From Reticulitermes speratus (lineage: Eukaryota > Arthropoda > Insecta > Blattodea > Rhinotermitidae): a DNA stretch of 64,000 nt. The stretch lies in contig JAJKFL010000007.1 in assembly GCA_021186555.1 (NCBI GenBank), forward strand, positions 30,789,827-30,853,826, read 5' to 3'. A program made the position numbers and the translations under genes. This document shows, piece by piece, positions 33,366-45,345 of the stretch (positions are counted from its first letter, which is position 1; each line of letters begins with the position of its first letter). Under the pieces are notes generated by a model. That model was given only the letters and a program-made list of their open reading frames with translations, was not told the DNA's origin and made no database searches.

Positions 33366-34026
33366 CCTACATATCATCATACTGTAGACATATCACAGAT
33401 GTAGCACTGTCACTGCACATCGGTACGACAGACACAAACAGGCTGTATGATGTTACTGAACATATATGTGATCATACTGTAGACATTACACAGATGTAGC
33501 ACTGTTACTGTATATCGGTACGACAGACACAAACAGGCTGTATGATGTTATTGAACATACATATCATCATACTGTAGACATTACACAGATGTAGCACTGT
33601 TACTGCATATCGGTACGACAGACACAAACAGGCTGTATGATGTTACTGAACATACATATCATCATAATGTAGACATTACACAGATGTAGCACTGTTACTG
33701 CATATCGGTACGACAGACACAAACAGGCTGTATGATGTTACTGAACATACATATCATCATAATGTAGACATTACACAGATGTAGCACTGTTACTGTATAT
33801 CGGTACGACAGACACAAACAGGCTGTATGATGTTATTGAACATACATATCATCGTACTGTAGACATTACACAGATGTAGCACTGTTACTGCATATCGGTA
33901 CGACAGACACAAACAGGCTGTATGATGTTACTGAACATACATATCATCATAATGTAGACATTTCACAGATGTAGCACTGTTACTGCATATCGGTACGACA
34001 GACACAAACAGGCTGTGTGATGTTAC
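33366..34026. repeat. 95-bp satellite, 7 copies
   Basis: The unit begins catacatatcatcatactgt and includes tatcggtacgacagacacaa. Period 95. The paired array at 60385-61715 has about 14 copies with gcagca where this one has gtagca. Confidence 0.97.
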
Positions 34027-34059
34027 GGATGATGCAGGACGTCTACGGTTGTCACAGCT

Positions 34060-34320
34060 ACCTATTTTTGGTCACCCAGTCACTTTTCTCACTGACCAAC
34101 CTGGATCAAGACGTAAAGCTCTTGACTTGCATTCGTGAAATTCAAAATTTGAATCTCGGCAGGGTGGCATATTGTTTTGACATTTTTGCGATTTTACTCA
34201 TTACCTCCGGTTACATCCGGATGAATACCTTAAGGCATTCCTCAATCTTTAAACATATTTTCTGATTATTCACAGTCAGTCATTCGGATCTGCAGGCTGG
34301 GCCACTATCAGCGTTGTTTA
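34060..34320 (+). mobile_element. tRNA-derived SINE remnant (family 3)
   Basis: ctcttgacttgcattcgtga, then tttgaatctcggcaggg, then ctgattattcacagtcagtc: same order as 2799-3006 and 61770-62330. Confidence 0.5.
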
Positions 34321-35179
34321 ATACAGCATGAACGGTAAATGAACACATTTCTTCTAGCTATCACTTTAATCCTTCCGCTGTCACGTCTCATTATCTCTAC
34401 ACGTAACATGCTGTTATCACTTGTTGCTGTGCAGGTGGCTGCAGATAGGATTGAGAAGTTTATCGGCTCTTAACTTTGAACACGTGACAGATAATTACAG
34501 AAGTACATTGCGACATATTTTGTGATTATTTGACTACAAGGATACTCTGGGAAGCCTTCATGTATAGATAGAGATTTTTCTTGGAATATTATTTCGATGG
34601 TATAGCTTTTGTTCTTTTGCTGTTGATTTCTCTATTCCCATGCCACTCACATCCACGTCAGCTTTTTCTTCCGTCACCCACGCCACAGCTTTCTTTCTTC
34701 CATCCTGAAAGTTATGTTAACCAACGTCGCAAATTTAAGGAAAGTGCTGTAGATTGGTCTTCGCAAGTTCTTAGCCTCTGTCTGTAATCCAACGCTGATA
34801 AACACGACATGTGTCATGGCTTACCTCAGTCACATAAGACAGTAACGTGCAGAATGTCACGACTGTATCTTCCACTCATCTCCTCTTTCTAAGTTCTCCT
34901 GCCTAGTTCTTTATTCACAGTCATTTTGTCACTTCTCATTGACGTTCTGTATCAATCACAGTTGATTCATCATCATCCAATAAACAAACAGCAGTTAATG
35001 TTAATACAACAATGAATGTCTTAAACTCGACTTCACATTACAGTCGCACTACTGTTGCCTATGTAACTGTACGCGGACCGCCATGACAGCACTTTATTTG
35101 CAAACCTCTGAACACAATCTGTGCACCGGCGGTAGTGCGACACGTACATGTGGCTTGTTACGTAATGTAACTGGAATGG
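34321..35179. repeat. Intergenic, partly shared with blocks A and D
   Basis: 34321-34800 holds nothing recognised. 34840-34990 matches 62385-62540 (ctgtttcta..tctcctgccc, tcattgacgttctgtatca), and 34895-35179 matches 485-740. Confidence 0.6.
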
Positions 35180-35463
35180 GTTACTGGATTTGTTACTGCC
35201 ACAAGACAGAAACAGTTGTTTGCTGGTTGCCTGTTACGTAATGTCACTGGAATGGGTTACTGGATTTGTTACTGCCACAAGACAGAAACAGTTGTTTGCT
35301 GGTTGCCTGTTACGTAATGTCACTGGAATGGGTTACTGGATTTGTTACTGCCACAAGACAGAAACAGTTGTTTGCTGGTTGCCTGTTACGTAATGTCACT
35401 GGAATGGGTTACTGGATTTGTTACTGCCACAAAACAGAAACAGTTATTTGCTGGTTGCCTGTT
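35180..35463. repeat. 76-bp tandem repeat, 3.7 copies
   Basis: gttactggatttgttactgc recurs at 35180, 35256, 35332 and 35408, and ggttgcctgttacgtaatgt is within each unit. Because 76 is not a multiple of three, the frames in it change every copy. Confidence 0.97.
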
Positions 35464-36190
35464 CCAGATGTTCAACACTGCAACTAATTGTTTAACGGCG
35501 AAACAAACACGCGAAAGCTCAATTGCGTGTAGACTCTTAAGGGACTATTTTAAATAGTTACTGCTCTTGTGCCTGTACAGAAGAATTGTATGTAATAATA
35601 TTAAAATGTTCTAATAAATAACAGTAATGTTAAATAGCGGAAAATTAATGTTTTGAAAATTATAGTAGTTGTCATTATATAATTTACAGTGTTGAAAATA
35701 TTATATCACTCTTTTCCAAGCAGTTTTCACTGCGAATTCCAATTGAATTTACGAAAAGCTGCCGTATCCCCAAACCTAGAGCACGCATTGCCTATACTAA
35801 AACAAATGAGCTGGAACACGTTCATGATAACCCAAACGAAGTCGTTGCAGATCTCGTTTTGTCTTTTCGACACGGAATTCATTCTCACTTGTTTAGTTTG
35901 CAGTTTGCATTTTCTAGTAATATCGCGGCTTTTCATGCTATTTACAAATTCATCTTCTGTGTATTTTGTGCTCAAATATTCTGCAATATCTATTATCTCT
36001 TCTTTGTATGTCCCTTCAATTTGTTACAATCCTCTTCCTCCTCCTCTCCTTTTTACATACCGTCTATCTGTGTCATCTTGGGGGTGATACATTTTATACG
36101 TGTTAATTATTTTTCTAGTTATCCAATGGACGTTTTTTATTTCTCGTAGGTTCCAATGTATTATATCAAAACTGTGTCTAATTCTCGAAT
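35464..36190. other. Intergenic, no supported feature
   Basis: An open frame of 132 codons (35689-36087) is hydrophobic in parts but has no recognisable domain. I do not call it a gene. Confidence 0.4.
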
Positions 36191-36593
36191 TGCTAATATT
36201 TTGTTATTATTATTATTATTATTATCATCATCATCAACTGCAGCAGTAGTGGTGATAGTATGGGCACCATTAGCAGATCATCAAATAATAACATCAGGCA
36301 TTCCGTTAGTAAGTTTGTTTGCATATTAAATGACAAAACAAGCCATTAAACTGTGCATGTTTCTCAGCGGAGCTAGCGGTGAGGTAGCTGTGTTTCGCGA
36401 ACAGAGTGTTTGGAAATAACTGGTCTGAGGATATGAGAATAGCGATAGAGACTGAACTGGATATTCTGGCATTGAAACATACACTAAAATGTCTTTATTA
36501 CAAACGTTATTCTTTAAACATACAAGGTTAATACTTCTTTCAAAATCAACTACTCAGTAGGAATAATTCTCAGAAACAGAAACCCACTTTAAA

Positions 36594-36892
36594 GCAATAA
36601 ATACGCACTTATACCCAGTTGTTTACAGATTAATCGTCCCGAATACATAAAACGATGTGTTAGACAAACCGAAAGGAATTCTTTCACCCGGTTTAAGAAG
36701 CATTTACGATCATTTTGCAATAGTAACAATGGTTGTAATTTCTCAAATTACCTCCTAGATATTCAGCACCATATTCATACCATTTCCACACCATTGACAA
36801 TACCAAGGAATTACTATACACCACAGGAAAATTTTACATCTCAACAGAATACAAAAATATTATATATATTAAGAAACAAAGAATCAGCGTAA
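36594..36892 (+). pseudogene. GIY-YIG endonuclease remnant of a Penelope-like element
   Basis: Plus-strand translation: ALIPSCLQINRPEYIKRCV, RQTERNSFTRFKKHLRSF, CNSNNGCNFSNYLLDIQHHI, then HTISTPLTIPRN to a stop. It parallels the conserved end of Penelope proteins: a YxGQTGR-type block (here VRQTER), RFKEHxRxF, a CNFxNHLL-like block and a following HxI. The catalytic GIY half is lost and several key residues are changed. Confidence 0.65.
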
Positions 36893-37540
36893 TAACCAAA
36901 ACACCGTATAACAAAACGCCATCTTCAGAGTCTTATCCCAAGCAGACCAGTCACTAGTCACCCTCTCAGAGTACCCAACATCCATCCGTTTATACATAAC
37001 AAAATCATCCTTTCACCAATGTATATACCTTCAAGTCCCTTCTATAATCATATTCCTTAGCACAAGAACAATAATAATCTCTAATAATATCTCTATATAT
37101 TATTATTTTTATTTCAGTTTTAATACCTTCAACACCAGGTCACAGTCAAGTCACTAATATACACAAGGATTATTCAAAGGATTAAGGATCTTCACATTTC
37201 ACTTAAATACTTTTAACAAATCTATCTATCGTCATAGCATTCATTCTATTCTTTAATTTTAGTTCTTTTATTCAATATAAATTGAAGCTCGTAACCTACA
37301 AGTTACAAAATTTCCAAAATGTACAATCATGAACCACAATCGATTACTTTACATAACTTACACTTAATTTGGTAAAATATATAACTTCAAAACCACTGGA
37401 ATACGTACAAATTTAAAATTTCTAACATTAACGTAAATTGTTATGTATTGTTATCCCTTACTTAAAAATGAAATCTCGAATCTTTTTATAGAACTTTGTG
37501 TTGCTAATATTCTACACGCATTTTGTATGTATTGTGTATT

Positions 37541-37573
37541 ACTTGAAGATGGCCGGGTTGGCCGAAACATGTA
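37541..37573 (+). ncRNA. Hammerhead-like motif g at the end of the Penelope-like element
   Basis: ACTTGAAGATGGCC, loop GGGTT, then GGCCGAAACATGTA: a perfect GGCC/GGCC stem, GAAAC and palindromic ACATGT with A at the cleavage position. The first core base is T instead of C. Confidence 0.5.
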
Positions 37574-37645
37574 ATAATGAAAATTAAATTCAGAAAGCAA
37601 TCAAAAGTTAGTTGTGATTGGCGGATTATTTGAATGTGTATTTCA

Positions 37646-39249
37646 ATCATTTAAAATAATATAATATATGCATAATAATAATAATAATAATAATAATAAA
37701 TCCGGCTAACCGTGTGGGATAGCGAGCTTCTTGAAATGCTAACAGTTCCACAGCTAATCACAAACGTCCTCGTATTTTATGCAACATAAATTTAGTCACC
37801 ACTGTCAAAAGGACCAGCTACTGGTACCTATTATGAGCCAGCTTCATCCAGTCCACTCGTCCCACCGTTTCTCAGAAGTCCATTTTGTTATCACTGTACA
37901 ATCTACACCAAAGTGTTTCAATAAAGCACAATAAGACCAAGTTGTGACACAAAGCATTACTGCCTGAAGACGTATATGTTGTGAGCACGCACAGTGCCAC
38001 TGACTGTAGACGTCTGGATAGCTTTGTCTTATACTGCTGTCTTACGACTATTGAGGTAAGAAGGTAGTGAAATTAATAAGATAAATAATTGTGTTATTTA
38101 ATAAGGCAGCTGCTTCTATAATGAAAGTTAACTGTTACTCAGTGGAGCACTGTCTTGGGACAATCAAACCTAACTTCAAATGTCACCAAAGTCCAGCTTG
38201 GTTCATACAATTTCAGTAGCGAGCGAAATCTCATTTGTTCCACGAACGCTCTACTACTACCGATTTTCTCATGATTTTAAGGCTTGGGAACTTCCAGAGC
38301 AACGAAAAATCACGTAGAAACCAACGCCTGAATTTGCCTTATAGAAACGGGTTACTAGGCGCTTTCGGGGGGATTGATTCTACATCACTGGTCAACGGAA
38401 ACTGAGTCACTTTGCTGACTGCTACTGGGATCTTGGCTTATAAATTGCTAACTTGTACACTTCGACATTGCTCAGCAAATACACTCTTATTCTACGAGGT
38501 GTACAATCCTACAGAAATCAGCTGAATCAAGAAGTCGTCATTTAATAAACCTTAGAGCCACGTACTCATCATCGCATTTTGCTGTGGACGTGAATTTAAA
38601 TTCTTAAGTGTTCCAACCACTTACGACTTCCCTCTCGGTCAACGCTTTCATTTTTACGCTCCAATCTACGTTCCCAACCCACCATCTTCATTCTGATACA
38701 ACAGGAAGTACACTGCTTCACGCTTAGACCCGCTCCGTTCCCACATAAATGTCCCTCTGTGCACACTGGTGAAGACTGTGGGCTGGCTGTACACACATTG
38801 TGAACACAGCAGTGTGCGTACCGGGAATGAACTTGTGTCTACCGGCTGTAAGTCATACTAGCTGAGCTATTGAAATGTTTTAAACAGACGGGATACTGCA
38901 GTCGATATAAAGTGTAGGCTACTACTTGGACGATAGAGGACTCCTCGTTCGATTCCCGGCAAATGCACCAGGTTTTACTCTACTCAAAATCATTTGTTTT
39001 GGAACTGCAGCCCACTCGGTAACCAGTTCAACTACTGCCGGCACCTTTTATTAAGAGGTAAGGCGGCCGGGATGTACAGATTATCATTATTTCAATTTAT
39101 TATTTCAATTCTTATCGTATTTCAATTTAGTGCCGGTGTTAAGAGTGCTTGTAGCTACACCTCAACTTTCCCACAGGGAATTTTTACTAGGATGAATTTA
39201 ATTTTACTGCGTCATTGAATAGTTTAAACATGCTATTGACGATAAAAAT
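37646..39249. repeat. Segmental duplication: 3' flank of gene B
   Basis: Continuation of the match to block A (3620-4830), beginning with a (AAT)n run at about 37672-37699. The section from 38596 to 39000 is not clearly shared and has nothing recognisable. 39000-39249 matches 4630-4830 and 63777-64000. Confidence 0.75.
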
Positions 39250-42200
39250 TCATGCGTTATTTATCTGCCGTACACTGCTGGTCTCTTCACATCCTCTTTC
39301 CCAAAGATACGTGACAGTTTCCATCAGTCTTTCTATGAAACTGTCAAGATTCATAATATTCGATGCACAATCGTTGACCCAGTCAATGACAGTCCTACCG
39401 CAGTCATCACGCACGTACACTGACGCACCTCCCTCCTCCACCAGTGCTCGGACATCATCAAGCGAGCCTTCAGTAACAGCGTAGAACAAGGGAGTTTGGC
39501 CATCGCTGTATCTGGTGTTGCAGTCTGCACCGTGCTTGATTAGACACTTGACGACTGGAAGATGCTTTCCCTTTATAGCAAAATGTAGGGGAGAATGGAA
39601 CCCCAAATCACTTGCCTGATTAATTTTCACACCGATACTGCATATAAACTCAAGAAGTAACATGTGACCCAGTTGTGCAGATTCTATGATTATTGGGTCA
39701 ATGTAGTCTGTGTCGTGTGTCCGCTGCCTAATCATATTCAAGCCAGATCTGTTAACATTTCTTTCAAGTAACCGTTCCACAATAAACCACGCCTCTAACT
39801 GTATGGCGTATTGCAATGGTGTCCACTGCAGTACACAGTCCGTGGTGTCCAAAGAACCCCCATAATCAAAGATTGTAAGTATGAAGTCCTCTATATCCTG
39901 GTCGCCACCATAAACTTTGTGCGTACATTTCGCAATAATGTGCATAACAGTTCTGCCACCCTTGTCCACAGCATTGACATCAAATCCTTCCTTCAGTAGA
40001 TTTTCGAAACTTTCACTGTCCCGGTTTAACACTGCACAGTGCAATGGAGAGTCTTTTGTCATCATCCTGTCGAACATGTCTCCCACGAAGCTATATTCAT
40101 CGTCGAAAAGAATATGTTTCATGACACTTCTGTTTGACTGGAAGTTTTTGCTGAACCAGCTAGCTGCGAAGTATTCTGCGAACGTTCGGTGTACGAACTG
40201 TGGCTTGCCCTCCACCACGTTCATCACTACACCTGTTATGAACTTTCCAGCCTGTACGTTGCGTAAGAACTGCTGTATATCTTCTTCTATTTTCTCATTC
40301 TGTAATGATTCGAGCATGTGAGGAGGCAGTATGGCTGCTAGAGCACACTTCTTAAAATTTATAAAGTATACTTCCTTCAAAATTTCAAAGTTATCTAGAA
40401 CGATGCAATTAGATATATCGGACTTCTGTTTCTCTGTTAGGTCAATATGTAATTTCCTTTCAACAAATTTCTCATACAAGTTAAGTAAACTAATCTTTGG
40501 TTCAATCCAATCTTCTTCGTTTAAAAAAGTTTCCACTTCCGTTTCATAAACAGTGGCTATCATCGTAATATACAGTGGAGAACCAATGAAGTTGTCATCA
40601 TGGAGTAAATTGCCTAAGTATGGCAAAAGATATCCTACAAATTTCGACAATCTGTCTTTTTTAATTTCTTCTTCGTTTGCTTTAAGTTTCCAGAGAATGG
40701 AAAGCATATCTTCAATTGATGTATGTGATAGTATTGTCATACCGTAAGCGGTAACAGACAGATCATTTTCAAGTCTCTCTTTCTGCACAGGACGTGACGT
40801 AACCCATAGTCTCCCCACTTTAGTCTTCGTGAGTTCAGACAGAATGACAGCAGCTTTGTCCGCATAGGTTGAACTGATCTCATCAAACCCGTCCATTAAG
40901 ACTGTTACATTTCCACTGCTCTGTAGCGCCTGTTTGAGCAGACTCCTGTTAATGTCTGTATATTTTGAGTCAGGGAATGCAGCGCTACAGAGGAATTGAA
41001 CAAGTGTGTCTAAATTGAATGTTTCTGTATTGATTTCCTGTAATTTCCCAGTATGATCATTCCAGTTTATACGCACAACCCACGATGTAGGATCGCGTTC
41101 TTTTGTGTGCCACGCCACGTGTGTTGTAGTGCTTGATTTCCCCATACCCGGCTCTGCGACCACTAACACCGTTCTCTCACCCAAGTCCCAGATCAACTCC
41201 TTGTTTACCTCACACCTACCACTCTTCATGCGTTCTGCTGTAATTCGTTTGTCTGCATGCATTCTTTCAGCGTGAACGTAATCCAGTAAACTGTCAGTGC
41301 CACCTCGTGACATTTTCCACAGCAAGTCTCCGTTGTTAAACTCAACCCAGTGCAAAGGCTTTCCTTCAGGTTTCTTGCACATTGCCAGGATGTAATCTTC
41401 CACATCTTCGTCTGGTAGTAAAAATATCCTGGTATTCATGTCCTGTGTGAAGTCTGTCATATTAATTTCCTCCAGGCAAGTGAATTCGACAGTATCTCCT
41501 GAAGGTACAATCTTAAGTACTCCTTCCTTTGTTGCTCCACTTACGGCAAATACATCATTTGGGTTCTGTAGGACAGTCGAGTGTAACCACACTTTCCTCT
41601 CTAGGACTCTGGGTGCATAGTAGTCTGTATTTACATGCAGTTTACCTCCTATATTGACGGCAGTTTCCTCTGTTATCAGGTCTGTGACCAGTTCAGGTCC
41701 CAAAACATGCTCCACATTACCGTGTTGCTGTAATACACTTCTCATCGTCACTTTGCAACCTTGAAAGTCTATCTCCTTGTCTAGCACCGTTTCCTGTGAC
41801 TTCTGTGACAGCTGTTGAAACCTAAATTCTTGTTTTACAGGAACAAAACCTGTTATCTTCTGGACCGAATGTTCGGTCAGAGTTATTAAACGTTTGCTTG
41901 AAGGGTCACGTTTAATAATGTCAGGCATTTTGAAGCATGTATGTGAAATGTCACTTTGCTGAGGCTTTGAATCACAGGACACAATAAGACACTCCCAGTG
42001 ACCTCCAAGCCAAGCATGCAACAATATGTTTTTATTACTCTGCAAGCATTCAAAATTCACAAAGATGCATTTTGATTGTGGCAGACAGTCCAGCAGAAGT
42101 ATAATGCAGAGTGTCAGTGCATCTTACCTCAAGTGAACAACACGTTTGTTGGATAGTTCGGCCTCAAGCCGTGAGATTTCGCAGTCAGAAAAAGTAATTC

Positions 42201-43118
42201 CCGTCTTGGGAAGCTTCGTCTCGCAGCTCCCAACCAAAGCCTTTACAATCTCTCCGCAAGACGCCGTCTTTGCTTCCTGCAGCCAACTTCTGAACATTGT
42301 TGCTGTCATTTTGTCTCTTGTGTCCCTGCAGCAAGTTTCTACCAGCCCTTTGAATGCAAGTAGCTCTGCACTGTACACGTCATCATCAACCTTTGCTGCA
42401 TCGCCCTCCCTTATTTCCTTCTTAATCAGCTCATCAAGTCTGCCTCGACCCTTCTGACCGGTGGCCATTATCAACTTGTTCAGGAACTCTTTCTCCATTT
42501 CTCGATCACATAAATGACGAAGTTTTTAGTTTTCTTCACTTTGTTGTCTAGGAGTCTATAGACGTCAATTTTCTTGTTCTTGTCTGGAGTGAAGTTAAAT
42601 ATTTCTCCTTTATCACATGTTTTGAACATGATGTCAATCTCTCTCTGCTGTCTGCTGTGCTGTAACATTTCTGGATCTAGCTCTCTGTTCGTATAAATGA
42701 TGAACTCCGTTTTATAAATTGCAATGTCTTTAAAGTCCCCCCTACTTTTCATATCACAGTATGATATGAAACATTTTTGCAATAGTGTCACCAGTTCTTT
42801 TTTAGGCAGCTTGTTTCTCTCCACATTTTCGGTGTGTTTCAGCTGTAGGAAGTACCGCCGACCGCCTGCTGTATACACGAGGTCATCAAAATTGCCTGCA
42901 CCGTCTTTGTTGGAGAAGAGTTCGAAGTTGTCGTCCCTTTGCAAACCACGCAGACCAATCAAGGCCGCCATTTTCATCTCGAACTGGAAGCCCCCGTCAT
43001 TCACACCCCCAGGCCCCTTTGGCTGGGTGTCTGTTGTGTGTTGCTGTTCTGCTGGGGGAGGTTCTTCAGCGGACTGACTGTCAGTTTCCGTTCGCCAGCA
43101 AGTGTCTGCAAAACACAT
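39250..43118 (-). pseudogene. NACHT-ankyrin gene, copy B, with one frameshift and one stop
   Basis: Collinear with copy A over its whole length (3,869 against 3,867 bases). In order: the nuclease-like domain (FDDLVYTAGG, YFLQLKHT) is intact; at a T-run near 42523-42527 one base is missing and the frame shifts; about 130 codons later a Ser codon (TCA in copy A) is TAA at 42124-42126; the NACHT part is then open to the end (AEPGMGKSSTTT, VLMDGFDEISS, WVTSRP, FVHRTFAEYF) with ankyrin repeats (SPLHCAV, TPLQYAI, SPLHFAI, TPLFYAV). The N-terminal basic cluster of copy A is replaced by PPPAEQQ. Only two lesions in 1,289 codons means recent inactivation, assembly error, or expression as separate nuclease-like and NACHT-ankyrin products. 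The TAA lies in a donor-like AG/GTAAGA, but no in-frame short intron is available. Confidence 0.8.
43105..43118 (-). other. Probable 3' splice acceptor, copy B
   Basis: TGTTTTGCAG precedes ACACTTGCTGG on the minus strand, as in the other two copies. Confidence 0.5.
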
Positions 43119-43607
43119 ACAAATTTAAGTAATAATGACGGGACTACAGAGTTATCAGGGACACGCGTTTCAAGTGTGAACCTGAATTTAATGGTTCAAA
43201 ACATGGTTCATAGAAACCATAGAACATTATTTTATAGAGCTGCTAATTACATAAATTGGACGGATGATTGAAACCGTTTGGTCTCGCTATAAATTGTTTT
43301 ACTGAAGAGTATTTTCAGGAAACAGCGCTGTTATGAACTTACAAATAAGAAAGAATATAGGAAGCATTCAAGGGCGACAGAAACAGAAGATGGATGCTAA
43401 TTATACACACTAAGGCCCTCATCACGACACTCAATGATAATGAAAGATAATTTTACAAATTCTGCAGCACCAAGCTTTGTAAACCATCGTATTTACGTGA
43501 AAAACTAAGTCGCTAAAATGCAACATACTGATTAGCAATACGTCAGATATGTAGCATATATTACGTAACGTTACATTATTGTGATACGTCTTAGCAAAGC
43601 AATGTCC

Positions 43608-43944
43608 GTAACGATATAAAGTTAATGTAAGTGGAAGTCTGTGACATCACAGTGCATATGTAACGTGGGCTTGAGGTGACAAGCTGTATCTGTAATGATA
43701 TAAAGTTAATGTAAGTGGAAGTCTGTGACATCACAGTGCATATGTAACGTGGGCTTGAGGTGACAAGCTGTATCTGTAATGATATAAAGTTAATGTAAGT
43801 GGAAGTCTGTGACATCACAGTGCATATGTAACGTGGGCTTGAGGTGACAAGCTGTATCTGTAATGATATAAAGTTAATGTAAGTGGAAGTCTGTGACATC
43901 ACAGTGCATATGTAACGTGGGCTTGAGGTGACAAGCTGTATCTG
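43608..43944. repeat. 84-bp tandem repeat, 4 copies
   Basis: gtaatgatataaagttaatg at 43608 (with one change), 43692, 43776 and 43860. Only two copies in block C'. The period is a multiple of three, so one minus-strand frame stays open for 121 codons. Confidence 0.97.
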
Positions 43945-43998
43945 TCGAGATATCAAGCTTGAATCTGGTAACGTTGAATTATGTGTACGTAGTATATA

Positions 43999-44182
43999 CA
44001 GTCCAACCCGCTTGTAACGACGTCGGTTAATGCGACACCTCGTTTATGGCGTCAGATATTTTGTGATGCCAATTAATTCCTAACTGTTAACCATAACATT
44101 ACACTTCTCGGTTAGAACAACACTCGTTTATAACGACACAAAATATTCAGTCCCTTTGTGACGTTGTAACTGAGTTCGACTG
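43999..44182. mobile_element. pogo/Tigger-type MITE
   Basis: The left end is CAGTCCAACCCGCTTGTAAC; the right end, reverse complemented, is CAGTCGAACTCAGTTACAAC. TA lies on both sides (43997-43998 and 44183-44184). The partner block reads gtagtatgtagttgtaacgt at the empty site near 19865-19880. Confidence 0.8.
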
Positions 44183-44589
44183 TAGTTGTAACGTTGTCTG
44201 TGTACAGAATGTGCGTTAAATACAGCTCTGTTTAAAAGTCCGCATCATTTGCCAAATATTTACCTCAAACACAGTTCACGCAAAACATTCGTTTTCATTA
44301 AAGTTGCTGCTTCGTCTTACTGTTAGCTGTGCCAAAAACGCTGATTGGTGTAAGCCTTGCACGCTCGAAAGTGAAAAACAACAAGAGCTGCTTGGTACAG
44401 GGTGTTTCTTAAAAGATAAAATTTATAGATACTGAGCTGATCAAGAAAGCTCGTTCTCCACAGGACCTGAATATATATTTTCGTCTTCACAAACCCCCAG
44501 CTTTTGGGACAGTTGATAGTAATCTCAGGTAAATTAGTGTATTTATAGTTACTTTTCCGAACATTTGCATTAATATTACCACTTATTAT

Positions 44590-45345
44590 GACGCAAAGGT
44601 CCAACCTTCCAGCATTTTGGTCTAGTTCTGGAACGTCAGACCTTGCGCCACTATAAGGTAAGAACCAGGCTCTCGAAATCTGAGTCCAGAGACCTGATCC
44701 GGTAGCGTCCCACCATCTCTCGTACATAAAAAGGAATACTGCTGGGGTTGCGAGATATCGGACCCTACAAACTACCCTTCTCTAGGCTCGAAGGCATAGT
44801 TCGTTAGAGATATAGAGAGCAAACGTAATAAGGTTAATTTTCCGAACAAGTATATTATTAATAATGACATTATTTAAAATAGGGGGTGAGGTTTACCTAT
44901 TATATTTGAACTAACAAATTACTGATTTCTAGCTCATCAAAAACCAAAACCACCATAGACCTCAGGTCAACTCATAAATAAACCGTCCTACGCCGTGCAG
45001 ACTAGCAGCACGGCGTTGGACTTTATGTCGGTGACATTATGTCACCTCGACGGTTGTAACGACTGGATGACTCAGTCCAGATACCTTAACTGTCCATCTT
45101 CCTGATGTTTCGATACTTAAAACATTGCGTCCTTCCACCCTACAGTATTGCAACAATTTCATATTTCTTGATGAAAAAATAACCTTAAAGTTTGGTTGAC
45201 CTCGATCTAAGCGTTACAAAATTCTAAGTTCCTGGCCAACATAAAATGCTTTACATACCCAGTTACTCTATAATATAATATTTGCTGTATAATTTCTCCA
45301 CACATTCCAGACCTAATTTGCATCAGCCTTTTCAAAATTTTACAA
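44590..45345. mobile_element. ~755-bp insertion of unknown type
   Basis: Absent from the partner block, which passes from about 20250 to 20290. No terminal repeats or coding domain were recognised; it may be a fragment of a retroelement. Confidence 0.4.

Larger units (their letters stand above)
36510..37645 (+). mobile_element. Penelope-like element, truncated
   Basis: The partner block A reads continuously across this place (about 3595-3625). The insertion holds a decayed GIY-YIG endonuclease region, then ~650 bases of AT-rich sequence, then hammerhead-like motif g and an AT-rich tail. The gene order (endonuclease C-terminal, ribozyme motif at the 3' end) is what is known for Penelope-like elements. 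Confidence 0.65.

Noticed and set aside
35689-36087. 132-codon open frame with hydrophobic stretches
   Set aside because: No recognisable domain, no counterpart in the paired blocks, and an overlapping minus-strand frame. It looks like chance in AT-rich DNA.
42124-42132. Splice donor AG/GTAAGA at the in-frame stop of copy B
   Set aside because: The nearest good acceptor (TTGCAG) would remove 88 bases, which is not a multiple of three and would put the NACHT part out of frame. Copy A has no intron here.
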